From: DASPKT01 sp035626475
Lineage (GTDB): Bacteria > Pseudomonadota > Alphaproteobacteria > Azospirillales > Azospirillaceae
Assembly: GCA_035626475.1 (NCBI GenBank)
Contig: DASPNP010000037.1
Span: forward strand, 46,275 to 110,274
Direction: 5' to 3'
DNA: 64,000 bases
Position 1 is the first letter of the stretch. Each line of letters starts with the position of its first letter. Below, one piece after another: positions 50,882-59,669 of this stretch. A program made the translations under genes and the position numbers. The notes beneath the pieces are model-generated. The model worked only from the letters and a program-made list of their open reading frames with translations. It made no database searches and had not been told where the DNA came from.

Positions 50882-52489
50882 TCACTCCGCCAGGCTGAGG
50901 AAGCGGGTCGGGTGCTGGTTGACCAAGTTCGGCTGCCAGCCGCGCACCTTCTTCGACACCAGCGAGTGCGAGACATAGTGGTAGATCGGAATGATGGGGG
51001 CCGCGTCCAGCACCTTCAGCTCCGCCTCGGTCAGCAGCTTGCGGCGCGCCTCCGGGTCGCGCTCGGTCTCGGCGCGCAGAAGGAGGTCGTCCACGGCGGG
51101 GTCCTTGAAGCCGCTGTGGTTCTGCTCGCCGAGGGTCGAGCGGAACAGGCCGACGAAGGTGTTGGCGTCGTCATAGTCGCCGATCCAGCCGACCCGGATC
51201 ATGTCCTTGTAGGCCTTGCGGCCGCGGGTCTGCAGGAAGACCTTCCATTCCATGTTGGTCAGCGTGACCTTGGCGCCCAGCTTCTGCTGCCACATGGAGG
51301 CGGTAGCGATGGTGACCTTCTTGTAGTTCTCGTTGGTGTTGTACAGCAGTTCGAATTCCAGCGGCTTGCCGCCGGGGCCGTAGCCGGCCTCCGCCACCAG
51401 CCGCTTGGCCTCGGCGTCGCGCTGCGCCTGGGTCCACCCCGCCCATTCCGGCTGCGCCGCCTTGTAGTCGTAGCCCTGGGTCCCCGGCGGCACCAGGCTG
51501 TAGGCCGGCAGCTCGCCGATCTGCGTGACCTTGGTGGCGATGACCTCCCGGTCCAGCGCCAGCGACAGGGCCTTGCGCAGCTTCGGGTTCGAGGCCCAGG
51601 GCTCCCTCGTCATGTTCATGGCGTAGAAGTATGTCGAGAAGAAGGGCGCGATCTTCAGCTCATCCGCCATGTTGGCCTTCAGCCAGCCGATCTGGTTGAT
51701 CGGGATGTCGTAGGTCATGTGCAGCTCGCCCGAGCGGAAGCGCTTCATCTCCGTGTCGCGGTTCTCGGTCGGGTAGTAGTAGACCGCCTCCAGCCGGACG
51801 TTCCCGGCGTCGTGGAAATGCGGGTTCTTGACCAGCTTGACGTGCCCCTGCGGCACCGACTCCGCCAGCCTATAGGCGCCGTTGGAGACGAGGTTGCCGG
51901 GCTTCACGAAGTCGTCGCCGTGGCGGGCCAGGCTGGCGCGCGAGACCGGATAGGTGGAGCGGTGCTGCAGCCCGGCCAGGAAGATGGCGGTGGGGCGCTC
52001 CAGCGTGACGACGAAGGTGCGCGGGTCGGGCGCGGCCACGCCCATCTGGTCCGGCGGCAGCTGGCCGCGGCTGACCTTCTCGGCGTTCTTCACGGTCCAG
52101 AGATAATAGGCGTAGCGCGAGCCGGTCCTGGGATCGACCAGCCGGCGCCAGGAGAAGACGAAGTCGTCGGCCGTGACGGGCGTGCCGTCGGACCATCTGC
52201 CGTTCTCGCGGAGCTTGAAGGTGTAGGTCAGCCCGTCGGCGCTGGCGCTCCAGCTCTCGGCGGCGCCGGGGATGTGGCGGCCGGCGGCGTCGATGGTGAT
52301 CAGCCCCTCGAACAGGTCGAGCTGGATGAAGCCGTCGCTTTCGCCCGTCGATTTGTGCGGGTCCAGCGTCTCCGGCTCCGCGCCGTTGCCCCGGTGCAGC
52401 ACGCCCTGCGCGGCGGCGCCGCCCACCGTCAGGACGAGGCCCAGCGCCACGCCCGCCACCAACCGACCGATCCTCGTCCCAAACGCCAC
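50882..52489 (-). CDS. OppA-like peptide-binding protein, array member 1
   Basis: 535 residues from a GTG with GGGAGG 5 bases upstream (another GTG at 52507 would lengthen it by six). Signal peptide VAFGTRIGRLVAGVALG up to GGAAAQ. OppA/MppA-type blocks: VLHRGNGAEPETLDPHKSTG, LFEGLITID, WSDGTPVTADDFVFSWRRLVDP, KPGNLVSNGAYRL, KALSLALDREVI and the C-terminal VRGWQPNLVNQHPTRFLSL. It should bind oligopeptides in the periplasm. No permease or ATPase gene is nearby. The terminator-bearing gap upstream separates it from member 2. Confidence 0.96.
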   Translation of the reverse strand: MAFGTRIGRLVAGVALGLVLTVGGAAAQGVLHRGNGAEPETLDPHKSTGESDGFIQLDLFEGLITIDAAGRHIPGAAESWSASADGLTYTFKLRENGRWSDGTPVTADDFVFSWRRLVDPRTGSRYAYYLWTVKNAEKVSRGQLPPDQMGVAAPDPRTFVVTLERPTAIFLAGLQHRSTYPVSRASLARHGDDFVKPGNLVSNGAYRLAESVPQGHVKLVKNPHFHDAGNVRLEAVYYYPTENRDTEMKRFRSGELHMTYDIPINQIGWLKANMADELKIAPFFSTYFYAMNMTREPWASNPKLRKALSLALDREVIATKVTQIGELPAYSLVPPGTQGYDYKAAQPEWAGWTQAQRDAEAKRLVAEAGYGPGGKPLEFELLYNTNENYKKVTIATASMWQQKLGAKVTLTNMEWKVFLQTRGRKAYKDMIRVGWIGDYDDANTFVGLFRSTLGEQNHSGFKDPAVDDLLLRAETERDPEARRKLLTEAELKVLDAAPIIPIYHYVSHSLVSKKVRGWQPNLVNQHPTRFLSLAE

Positions 52490-52564
52490 GACGGCCTCCC
52501 TCACCACTTGCGCGCCTTCTCCGGGCTCCCTTCCCTGCTAGGACGGGCCCCCGGGTCCGGCAAG

Positions 52565-52594
52565 AAAAAAGGGGCGGCCCGGATGGACCGCCCC
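52565..52594 (-). terminator. Terminator after SBP array member 2
   Basis: On the minus strand, GGGGCGG and CCGCCCC arms with a ten-base loop, then TTTTTT. It starts 27 bases after the stop of member 2 and resembles the one after member 3. Confidence 0.8.
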
Positions 52595-52620
52595 CCGATT
52601 TCGGCAGATTCGGCTGCCGC

Positions 52621-54210
52621 TCACTCCCTAAGCGACAGGAAGCGCGTCGGGTGGAAGTCCTGGATGCTGTCCTGCCAGCCCACCACCTTCTTCGAGACCA
52701 TATGCTTGCTAACATAGAAGTAGAGCGGGATGAGCGGGATGTCGTCCATCGCCAGCTTCTCCGCCTGCTGCATCAGCTCGCGCCGCTTGGCCATGTCGGT
52801 GGTGCTGTTGGCCTCGGTCAGCAGCTTGTCGAAGGCCGGGTTGGAATAGCCCGACGGGTTCTGCTTGCCGATGTCGCCGCGCAGCAGCTCCAGGAAATTG
52901 TTCGGGTCGACATAGTCGCCGAGCCAGCCGTGCCGGGTCAGGTCCTTGAACTGCTTCTCGTCGCGGGTGGACAGGAACACCTTCCACTCCTGGTTATTCA
53001 GCGTGACCTTCGCCCCCAACGCCTTCTGCAGCATGCTGGCGATGCCGATCGCCACCTTGCGGTGGTTCTCGCTGGTGTTGAACAGGATCTCGATCTCCAG
53101 CGGCTTGCCGCCCGGGCCGTATCCGGCCTTCTGGACCAGCTCGCGGGCCTTGGCCTCGCGCTGCTCCTGGGTCCAGGTCGCGTATTCCGGCACCTGCTGG
53201 GTGTAGTTGGGCGTGCCGGGCGGGACCCAGCTGAAGGCGGGGATCTGACCCTGCTGGGTGATCTTGTCGACAAGGGTCTGCCGGTCGATCGCCAGGTAGG
53301 CGGCGAGGCGCAGGTCCTTGTTGGACTTCCACGGCTCCCGGGTCATGTTCATGGCGTAGAAGTAGTTGCCGAAATACGGCGCCAGCCGCACCTCGTCCGG
53401 CATGTTGGCCCGCAGCCACTGCATCTGCGAGGCCGGGATCTCATAGGTCGTGTGCAGCTCGCCCGAGCGGAAGCGCTTCAGTTCCGCCTCCAGATTCTCG
53501 GTCGGATAGAAGAAGACCGTCGTGATCTGCACGCTGTCCCTGGCGTGGAAATGCGGGTTCTTCACCATCTTGATGTGCGACTGCGGCACCGCCTCGGCCA
53601 GCATGTAGGGGCCGTTCGACACCAAATTGCCTGGCTTGATGTAGTCGTCGCCGAACTTCTGGTGGTTCGCCTTGGAGATGGCGAAGGTCGAGTTGTGGGT
53701 GAGCGACGAGATGAAGTAGGGCGCCGGCGCCCGCAGCGTCACCTCGAAGGTGCGCGGGTCCACGGCGCGGACGCCCAGCTGCTCCAGGGGCATCTTGCCC
53801 TCGTTCACCGCCTGGCCGTTCTTCACGACCCACAGGAACCAGGCGTATTTCGACCCGGTCTTGGGATCGACCACGCGGCGCCAGGAATAGACCCAGTCCT
53901 CGGCGGTGACCGGCGTGCCATCCGACCACTTGCCGTTCTCGCGCAGCTTGAAGGTGTAGACCAGCCCGTCCGGGCTGACGGTCCAGCTCTCGGCGGCGCC
54001 GGGGATGATGCCGCTGCCGCCATCGGGATAGACCAGCCCCTCGAACAGCTCGAACTCGATGGCGTGCTCGGGCGTGCCGCTGGATTTGTGCGGGTCGATG
54101 GTCTCCGGCTCGGAGCCGTTGCCGCGGTGGAGCACCATCTCCTTCGCCGCCACCGGCTGGGCCAGCAGCAGCCCCAGCGCCAGGGCCGCCAGTTTGCTCG
54201 TGAACTTCAT
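52621..54210 (-). CDS. OppA-like peptide-binding protein, array member 2
   Basis: 529 residues; GGAGG lies 5 bases before the ATG. Signal peptide MKFTSKLAALALGLLLAQPV ending at VAAKE. Blocks: LHRGNGSEPETIDPHKSSGT, LFEGLVYPD, WSDGTPVTAEDWVYSWRRVV, SNGPYMLAEAVPQSHIKMVK, YFYAMNMTREPWKSN, and VVGWQDSIQDFHPTRFLSL. It is most like member 3: both share NKDLRLAAYLAIDRQ and WKVFLSTRDEKQFKD. It has its own terminator and probably its own promoter in the gap to the divergent isoaspartyl peptidase gene. Ligand unknown. Confidence 0.96.
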   Translation of the reverse strand: MKFTSKLAALALGLLLAQPVAAKEMVLHRGNGSEPETIDPHKSSGTPEHAIEFELFEGLVYPDGGSGIIPGAAESWTVSPDGLVYTFKLRENGKWSDGTPVTAEDWVYSWRRVVDPKTGSKYAWFLWVVKNGQAVNEGKMPLEQLGVRAVDPRTFEVTLRAPAPYFISSLTHNSTFAISKANHQKFGDDYIKPGNLVSNGPYMLAEAVPQSHIKMVKNPHFHARDSVQITTVFFYPTENLEAELKRFRSGELHTTYEIPASQMQWLRANMPDEVRLAPYFGNYFYAMNMTREPWKSNKDLRLAAYLAIDRQTLVDKITQQGQIPAFSWVPPGTPNYTQQVPEYATWTQEQREAKARELVQKAGYGPGGKPLEIEILFNTSENHRKVAIGIASMLQKALGAKVTLNNQEWKVFLSTRDEKQFKDLTRHGWLGDYVDPNNFLELLRGDIGKQNPSGYSNPAFDKLLTEANSTTDMAKRRELMQQAEKLAMDDIPLIPLYFYVSKHMVSKKVVGWQDSIQDFHPTRFLSLRE

Positions 54211-54406
54211 GTCGCCTCCGGGTCGGGCCCGCTCGTGGCGGCGGGCTCCAAGCCCCCGGTTATGCACCGCGATTGCGGCGGGGCAAAGGCCAATCGCCGT
54301 CCCGGCCGATGGGTCCGCACGGGCGCAGCCCCCTCCTTCATCGGCCGGAACTCACTTCTCCAGGACCGTGTTGCGCTGACAGGATCCCTTTGACCAGGAG
54401 CGGCTG

Positions 54407-55297
54407 ATGAGCGGACGCTGGAGCCTTATCGTGCATGGCGGCGCCAAGGACATTCCCCCCGAGGAGGCGGAGGCCAACCGCCAGGGCATGCGCCGCGCGT
54501 CCGAGGCGGGCATCGCGGTGCTGAGGGAGGGCGGCACGGCCGTGGCGGCGGTCGAGGCGGCCATCCGCGCCATGGAGGACGACCCCACCTTCAACGCCGG
54601 CTACGGCTCGGAACCAGACGCCGACGGCAAGGTCCGCATGGACGCGCTGCTGATGGACGGCAAGAACTTGGATATCGGCGCCGTCTGCGCCATCCAGGGC
54701 GTGCGCCATCCCATCACGGTCGCCCGTCTGATGCTGCGGGAGACGCCGGTGCTGATCTCCGGCGGAGGGGCCCGGACCTTCGGCGCGGGGCGGGGCGCCG
54801 AGCTGTGCGACCCGGATGCCATGATCGCCCCGGAGGTGGTCGCCAAGCAGAAGAAGGCTAAGGAGAAGGACACGGTCGGCGCGGTCGCCCTGGACATCCA
54901 TGGCGACATCGCCTGCGGCACCTCCACCGGCGGGCTGGAGGAGACGGTGCCGGGCCGCGTCGGCGACACCGCCCTGCCCGGCTGCGGCTCCTACGCCGAC
55001 AACGGCGTCGGCGGCGTCTCCTTCTCCGGCGATGGCGAGATGATCGCCCGCACCCTGCTGGCCGCGCGCGTCATGCGCGACCTGGAACGGGACCTCGACC
55101 CCGAGGCGGCGGCGCGCGCGGCGGTGGCCTATATGGAGCAGCGCGTCGGCGGCGAGGCCGGCGGCATCGTCATCGACCGCCGGGGCCGGCTGGGCTGGTC
55201 GCACAACAGCACCGGCTTCGCCATCGCCTACGCCACCAGCGAGAAGGCCGAACCGCGAGTCTTCCTCAGCAAGGACGAGGAGGAGAAGGGGGGCTGA
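54407..55297 (+). CDS. Isoaspartyl peptidase/L-asparaginase (Ntn-hydrolase)
   Basis: 296 residues. The N-terminus WSLIVHGGAKDI and AVEAAIRAMEDDPTFNAGYGS are plant-type asparaginase features. The autocleavage site is KEKDTVGAVALDIHG, whose Thr becomes the N-terminal nucleophile. CGTSTGG and PGRVGDTALPGCGSYADNGVG bind substrate. It hydrolyses beta-aspartyl dipeptides and asparagine. No signal peptide is visible, so it is cytosolic. It stands on the opposite strand within the peptide-SBP array, with AGGAG 7 bases before the ATG. It could use isoaspartyl dipeptides imported by such proteins, which is inference. Confidence 0.95.
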   Translation: MSGRWSLIVHGGAKDIPPEEAEANRQGMRRASEAGIAVLREGGTAVAAVEAAIRAMEDDPTFNAGYGSEPDADGKVRMDALLMDGKNLDIGAVCAIQGVRHPITVARLMLRETPVLISGGGARTFGAGRGAELCDPDAMIAPEVVAKQKKAKEKDTVGAVALDIHGDIACGTSTGGLEETVPGRVGDTALPGCGSYADNGVGGVSFSGDGEMIARTLLAARVMRDLERDLDPEAAARAAVAYMEQRVGGEAGGIVIDRRGRLGWSHNSTGFAIAYATSEKAEPRVFLSKDEEEKGG

Positions 55298-55346
55298 GGC
55301 TCTTCAGGGGCCGTTGGACAAGTGCCTGAGTGATGCGATCCATTTC

Positions 55347-55504
55347 CCGTCATCCCGGCGAAAGCCGGGACCCAGGGGTTGTAGCCATGGGGGGATTGAT
55401 GAAGCACGCCCCACCGCCGGGGGCGACCACACCTAGCGGAAGGAGCGCTGCGTCGGCCGCATCCCGCTGCAACTCCTGGGCCCCGGCTTTCGCCGGGGTG
55501 ACGG
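55347..55504. repeat. Intergenic inverted-repeat element, family 2, copy 2
   Basis: Arms CCGTCATCCCGGCGAAAGCC (continuing GGGACCCAGG) and CCTGGGCCCCGGCTTTCGCC (continuing GGGGTGACGG) match those of the copy at 28231 and bound a core of about 100 bases. It separates two convergent genes. Confidence 0.85.
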
Positions 55505-55554
55505 TCACGGATGAGACTGGCGGGTGAGGACCAAGCAAACGGTTCGCTGGCAGG

Positions 55555-56112
55555 TCATCGCCCCCTGACGCGCAGGTCGTTCCGCACGTGCCGGACCCCG
55601 GACACCGCCTCGGCGATGTCCTCGGCCCGGCGGCGCGCCTCACGGCGGTCCACCTGGCCCGAGAGGGTGACTTCGCCCTGGCTGACCGTGACGTCGATGT
55701 CGCTGGCGTCCACGTAAGGATCGGCCGTCAGCCGGTCGGCCACATCCTCGCGGATGCGCTCGTCGGAGCGGACATAGCCGCGCGGGCCGCGGCCGCGGAA
55801 ATCCACCGGCGCACCGTCGTCCGGCGCTACGAAGCCGCCGAGCGCCTGCCTGGGGGCGGCCTGCCGTGGCGTCTGCTGGACCGGCAGGGCCCCGCCGCCC
55901 CGGCGGCGCCGGCCGACATGGCCGCCGCCATAGCTTTCGGCGTCACGCTGGGCGGGCCGGCCGCCGCCGGCGTTGTAGCCGGTCCCGTAATAGCCGGCGC
56001 CGTAATAGCCCGGCCCGAAATACTGCCGCTTGCGGTATTCCTCCACCCGGTCGAGATCGTCGCGCTCGAAGCCGCTGTGGCCCGGTCCGGTGCGGTCGTA
56101 ATATTCGGCCAT
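55555..56112 (-). CDS. BON-domain protein
   Basis: 185 residues; GGAGGGAAGG precedes the ATG. The C-terminal ~70 residues are a BON domain: IREDVADRLTADPYVDASDIDVTVSQGEVTLSG and ARRRAEDIAEAVSGVRHVRNDLRV. The N-terminal half is Tyr/Gly/Arg-rich and looks disordered (YYGAGYYGTGY-type repeats). No signal peptide is seen. BON domains often attach to membranes or surfaces, and similar Tyr/Gly-rich BON proteins occur in stress-related loci. It lies between the isoaspartyl peptidase and SBP member 3. Its role is unknown. Confidence 0.9.
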   Translation of the reverse strand: MAEYYDRTGPGHSGFERDDLDRVEEYRKRQYFGPGYYGAGYYGTGYNAGGGRPAQRDAESYGGGHVGRRRRGGGALPVQQTPRQAAPRQALGGFVAPDDGAPVDFRGRGPRGYVRSDERIREDVADRLTADPYVDASDIDVTVSQGEVTLSGQVDRREARRRAEDIAEAVSGVRHVRNDLRVRGR

Positions 56113-56175
56113 GCCTTCCCTCCGCGGTGTCTCCGCCCCCACGGTGAACAGCCGGGAGGCGCGGGAGGTCCGGCA

Positions 56176-56208
56176 AAGAAGAAGGGGCGGCCCCGGCGGG
56201 ACCGCCCC
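56176..56208 (-). terminator. Terminator after SBP array member 3
   Basis: On the minus strand, GGGGCGGTCCC and GGGGCCGCCCC arms with a short loop, then TTCTTCTTT. It starts 27 bases after the stop of member 3, the same spacing as after member 2. Confidence 0.8.
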
Positions 56209-56234
56209 TCGTCACCTCGGAATGGCGCCGGGCC

Positions 56235-57839
56235 TTACGGCTTCAGCGACAGCCAGCGGCTGGGATGGGCGCCCAGCAGCGCCTCCTTCCAGCCCTCGAC
56301 CTTCGGCGAGACCATCTGCGGGCGGGTGTAGAAGTAGATCGGCAGGATCGGGAAATCCTCCAGCATCGCCTTCTCCGCCTGCTGCATCAGCGCTTGGCGC
56401 TTGGCCGGGTCCTGCGAGGCGTTGGCCTCGTTCAGCAGCCGGTCGTACTCCTTGTTCACGTAGCCCGACGGGTTCTGCTTGCCCACGTCCGAGCGCAGCA
56501 GCTCCAGGAAGTTGTTGGCGTCGACATAGTCGCCGATCCAGCCGTGGCGGGTGACGTCCTTGAACTGCTTCTCGTCGCGGGTGGAGAGGAAGACCTTCCA
56601 CTCCTGGTTATTCAGCACGACCTTGGCGCCCAGCACCTTCTGGAACATGCTGGCGACGGCGATGGCGACGCGGCGGTGGTTGTCGTTGGTGTTGTAGAGG
56701 ATCTCCATCTCCAGCGGCTTGCCGCCCGGGCCGTAGCCGGCCTTGGCGATCAGCTCCTTGGCCTTGGCCTCGCGCTGCTCCTGGGTCCAGTTGGCGTATT
56801 CGGGCACCTGCTGGGTGTAGTTGGTCAGGCTCGGCGGCACCCAGCTGTAGGCCGGGATCTCGCCGCGCTGCATGATCTTCTCGGTCACCGCCTGCCGGTC
56901 GATGGCGAGATAGGCCGCCAGACGGAGGTCCTTGTTGGACTTCCACGGCTCCTTGGTCATGTTCATGGCGTAGAAGTAGGTGCCGAAGTAGGGCGAGATC
57001 TTCAGCTGGTCCGCCAGGTTCTGGCGGATGAAGTTCATCTGCGAGACCGGCACCTCGTAGGTGATGTGCAGCTCGCCGGCGCGATAGCGCTTCAGCTCGG
57101 CCTCGTAGTTCTCGATGGGGTAGTAGAACACCGTGTCGATCTTCACGCTGTCCTTGGCGTGGAAATGCGGGTTCTTGACCACCTTGACGTGGCTCTGGGG
57201 CAGCGCCTCGGCCAGCATGTAGGCGCCGTTCGACACCAAATTGCCCGGCTTGATGTAGTCTTCGCCGTGCTTCTTGTAGTTCGCCTGGGAGATGGCGTAG
57301 GTCGAGTGGTGGTGCAGCTGCGAGATGAAGTAGGGAGTCGAGCGCTCCAGCGTGACCTGGAAGGTGCTGGCGTCGACCGCCTTCACGCCCAGCTCCTCCA
57401 GCGGCTTGCGGCCCTCGTTGATGTCGCGGGCGTTCTTCACCGGCCAGAGCATCCAGGCGTACTTGGACGCCAGCTTCGGGTCGACCGTGCGGCGCCAGGA
57501 GAAGACCCAGTCCTCGGCCGTGACCGGCGTGCCGTCGGACCATTTGCCGTTGGCGCGGAGCTTGAACGTGTAGACCAGCCCGTCCGGGCTGATCGTCCAG
57601 CTCTCGGCCGCGCCCGGCACCAGGTTGTTGCCGCCGTCGGGGACGACCAGCCCCTCGAACAGGTCGTACTGGATGTAGCTCTCGGGCACGCCGCTGGACT
57701 TGGCGGGGTCCAGCGTCTCCGGCTCGGAGCCGTTGCCGCGGTGGAGCACCACCTCGGCGGCGGCCGGCGTCGCCGCCAGCGCGACGGCGGCGGCGAGGGC
57801 CAGGCCCCGCAGCCGATCGAACATCGAACGCATCTGCAT
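56235..57839 (-). CDS. OppA-like peptide-binding protein, array member 3
   Basis: 534 residues from ATG 57839, preceded by GGAGGAG; the codon before is TTG. Signal peptide region FDRLRGLALAAAVALAATPA ends at AAAEV. Blocks: VLHRGNGSEPETLDPAKSSG, LFEGLVVPDGG, WSDGTPVTAEDWVFSWRR, SNGAYMLAEALPQSHVKVV, YFYAMNMTKEPWKSNKDL, and VEGWKEALLGAHPSRWLSL. It is the closest relative of member 2, which lies across the isoaspartyl peptidase/BON segment. It probably starts a new transcript with members 4-6 upstream. Ligand unknown. Confidence 0.96.
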   Translation of the reverse strand: MQMRSMFDRLRGLALAAAVALAATPAAAEVVLHRGNGSEPETLDPAKSSGVPESYIQYDLFEGLVVPDGGNNLVPGAAESWTISPDGLVYTFKLRANGKWSDGTPVTAEDWVFSWRRTVDPKLASKYAWMLWPVKNARDINEGRKPLEELGVKAVDASTFQVTLERSTPYFISQLHHHSTYAISQANYKKHGEDYIKPGNLVSNGAYMLAEALPQSHVKVVKNPHFHAKDSVKIDTVFYYPIENYEAELKRYRAGELHITYEVPVSQMNFIRQNLADQLKISPYFGTYFYAMNMTKEPWKSNKDLRLAAYLAIDRQAVTEKIMQRGEIPAYSWVPPSLTNYTQQVPEYANWTQEQREAKAKELIAKAGYGPGGKPLEMEILYNTNDNHRRVAIAVASMFQKVLGAKVVLNNQEWKVFLSTRDEKQFKDVTRHGWIGDYVDANNFLELLRSDVGKQNPSGYVNKEYDRLLNEANASQDPAKRQALMQQAEKAMLEDFPILPIYFYTRPQMVSPKVEGWKEALLGAHPSRWLSLKP

Positions 57840-57953
57840 CAAACTCCTCCCCAGGGGCGGTTCGACCGCCCGGTTCTCATGGCGCGATAGATGAGGGATG
57901 CGGGGCGGACTGTCCAGCCCCGCGGCCCCGGCTCATCCGTCAGCGCTCGCCCC

Positions 57954-59576
57954 TCAGCGCTCTATGGCCAGGTAGCGGCTGGGATTGTCGCCCAGCAGGC
58001 TCGGGGTCCAGCCCTTCACCTTGGTCGAGACCAGCTGCTTGTAGGTGTTGTTGAAGAGCGGGATGACCGGCCAGTCGGCCATGGCCACCTTCTCCGCCTC
58101 GCCCATCAGCGCGTAATGCCGCACCGGGTCGAGCTCGGCATTGGCCTTCTCCAGCGCCGCGTCGAAGGCGGGGTTCACGTAGCCGGAGCGGTTCTGCTTG
58201 CCGACGTCCGAGCGCAGCAGCTTCAGGAAGGTGGTGGGGTCGGGATAGTCGCCGATCCACTGCAGCAGGACCAGGCCGGGATAGGCCCGCTCCGACGCGG
58301 TATCGATCATCACCTTGAACTCCTGGTTGTTCTGGACCGTGTCCAGCCCCAGGTTCTGCTTCCACATGCCGGCCACGGCCACCATGATCCGCTTGGAGTT
58401 CTCGTTGGTCGAGAGCAGCACCTCCAGCGGCAGCGGCTTGCCGCCCGGGCCGTAGCCGGCCTCCTTCAGCAGCTGGCGGGCGCGCTCGGTGCGCTGCACC
58501 TGGGTCATCGAAGCGAATTCGGGCTTGTAGGGGGTGAAGCCCTTCAGCCCGCCGGGGACGAAGCCCCAGGCGGGCCGCTCGCCGCCCTGCATGACCTTCT
58601 CCACCAGGATGTCCCGGTCGATCCCCAGCGCCAGCGCCTCGCGCAGCTTCGGATTGGACTTCCAGGGCTCCTTGGTCATGTTGACCGAGAGGTAGGTGGT
58701 CGAGAAGACCGGATAGACCAGCAGTTCGTCCTTCATGTTCTGCCGCAGCCAGCCCAGCTGCGACACGGGCGCCGTGTCCACCACATCAAGCTCGCCGGCG
58801 CGGAAGCGGCGCAGCTCGGTGTCGCGGCTGTCGGAATGGTGGAAGACCACCGTGTCGATCTTCACGTTCGCGGCTTCGCGGAAGCGCGGGTTCTTGACCA
58901 CGCGGACGAAGGCCTGGGGCCGGTACTCGGCCAGGACGTAGGCGTTGCTGGAGACCATCTTGCCCGGCTCGACGAAGGCGCGGCCGTGCTTCTCGACGTT
59001 CGCCTTGGAGATGATGGTCATGGAGCGGTGCTGCAGGCTCGCCAGGAAATAGCCGGTCGGCCGCTCCATGGTGACGCGCACGGTCAACGGGTCGACCGCC
59101 TGCACGCCCAGCTTGGTCAGGTCCTTCTCCTGGCCCTTGTTGATGGCCTCACCGTTCTTGATCGGCCAAGCCATGTAGGCGTAGCTGGACATGGTGGCAG
59201 GGTCGAGCAGGCGCCGCCAGGAGAAGACCACGTCGTCGGCCGTGATCGGCGTGCCGTCGGACCAGACCATGCCCGGCCGCAGCTTGAAGGTCAGGGTCAG
59301 GCCATCAGGGCTGTAGCTCCAGCTCTCGGCCAGCCCCGGCTTCACCTCGCCGTCGGGGGTGAGGCTGATCATGCTCTCGAACAGATCGTTGAGGATGTTG
59401 GATTCCGGCTTCAGCGTGGCCAGATGCGGGTCCAGCGTGTTCGGCTCGGGGCCGTTGCCGCGGTTCAGCACGGTCTGCGCCGCGGCGGGCCCGGCGAGGC
59501 TCAGGCCGGTTCCGGCGAGGAGCGCCGCCATCAGCATGGCGGGCATGGAGAGGGCGCGGCGGCGCGTCGTACCCAT
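57954..59576 (-). CDS. OppA-like peptide-binding protein, array member 4
   Basis: 540 residues; AGGGGG lies about 9 bases before the ATG. Signal peptide MGTTRRRALSMPAMLMAALL to GPAAA. Blocks: VLNRGNGPEPNTLDPHLATL, LFESMISLTPDGE, WSDGTPITADDVVFSWRRLLDP, YLSVNMTKEPWKSNPKLREAL, and VKGWTPSLLGDNPSRYLAIE. It is the most diverged in its first motif and in the region that positions ligand (VVDTAPVSQLGWL instead of an H-T/Y-T-Y motif). It sits 113 bases from member 3 and 93 bases from member 5. Confidence 0.95.
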   Translation of the reverse strand: MGTTRRRALSMPAMLMAALLAGTGLSLAGPAAAQTVLNRGNGPEPNTLDPHLATLKPESNILNDLFESMISLTPDGEVKPGLAESWSYSPDGLTLTFKLRPGMVWSDGTPITADDVVFSWRRLLDPATMSSYAYMAWPIKNGEAINKGQEKDLTKLGVQAVDPLTVRVTMERPTGYFLASLQHRSMTIISKANVEKHGRAFVEPGKMVSSNAYVLAEYRPQAFVRVVKNPRFREAANVKIDTVVFHHSDSRDTELRRFRAGELDVVDTAPVSQLGWLRQNMKDELLVYPVFSTTYLSVNMTKEPWKSNPKLREALALGIDRDILVEKVMQGGERPAWGFVPGGLKGFTPYKPEFASMTQVQRTERARQLLKEAGYGPGGKPLPLEVLLSTNENSKRIMVAVAGMWKQNLGLDTVQNNQEFKVMIDTASERAYPGLVLLQWIGDYPDPTTFLKLLRSDVGKQNRSGYVNPAFDAALEKANAELDPVRHYALMGEAEKVAMADWPVIPLFNNTYKQLVSTKVKGWTPSLLGDNPSRYLAIER

Positions 59577-59669
59577 CGGTGAATTCCCCCTGGTAGGGCC
59601 GGTCTTGCGCCGGCGCAGAAAGTTCGTGCCTATGTCGGGGCGGGCGGCCCGGATTTCCAGGGCCCGCCC

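Noticed and set aside
59630..59669. Terminator after SBP member 5
   Set aside because: A GC-rich inverted repeat is present just past the stop, but it lacks a T-run and has mismatches, so it was not listed as a terminator.
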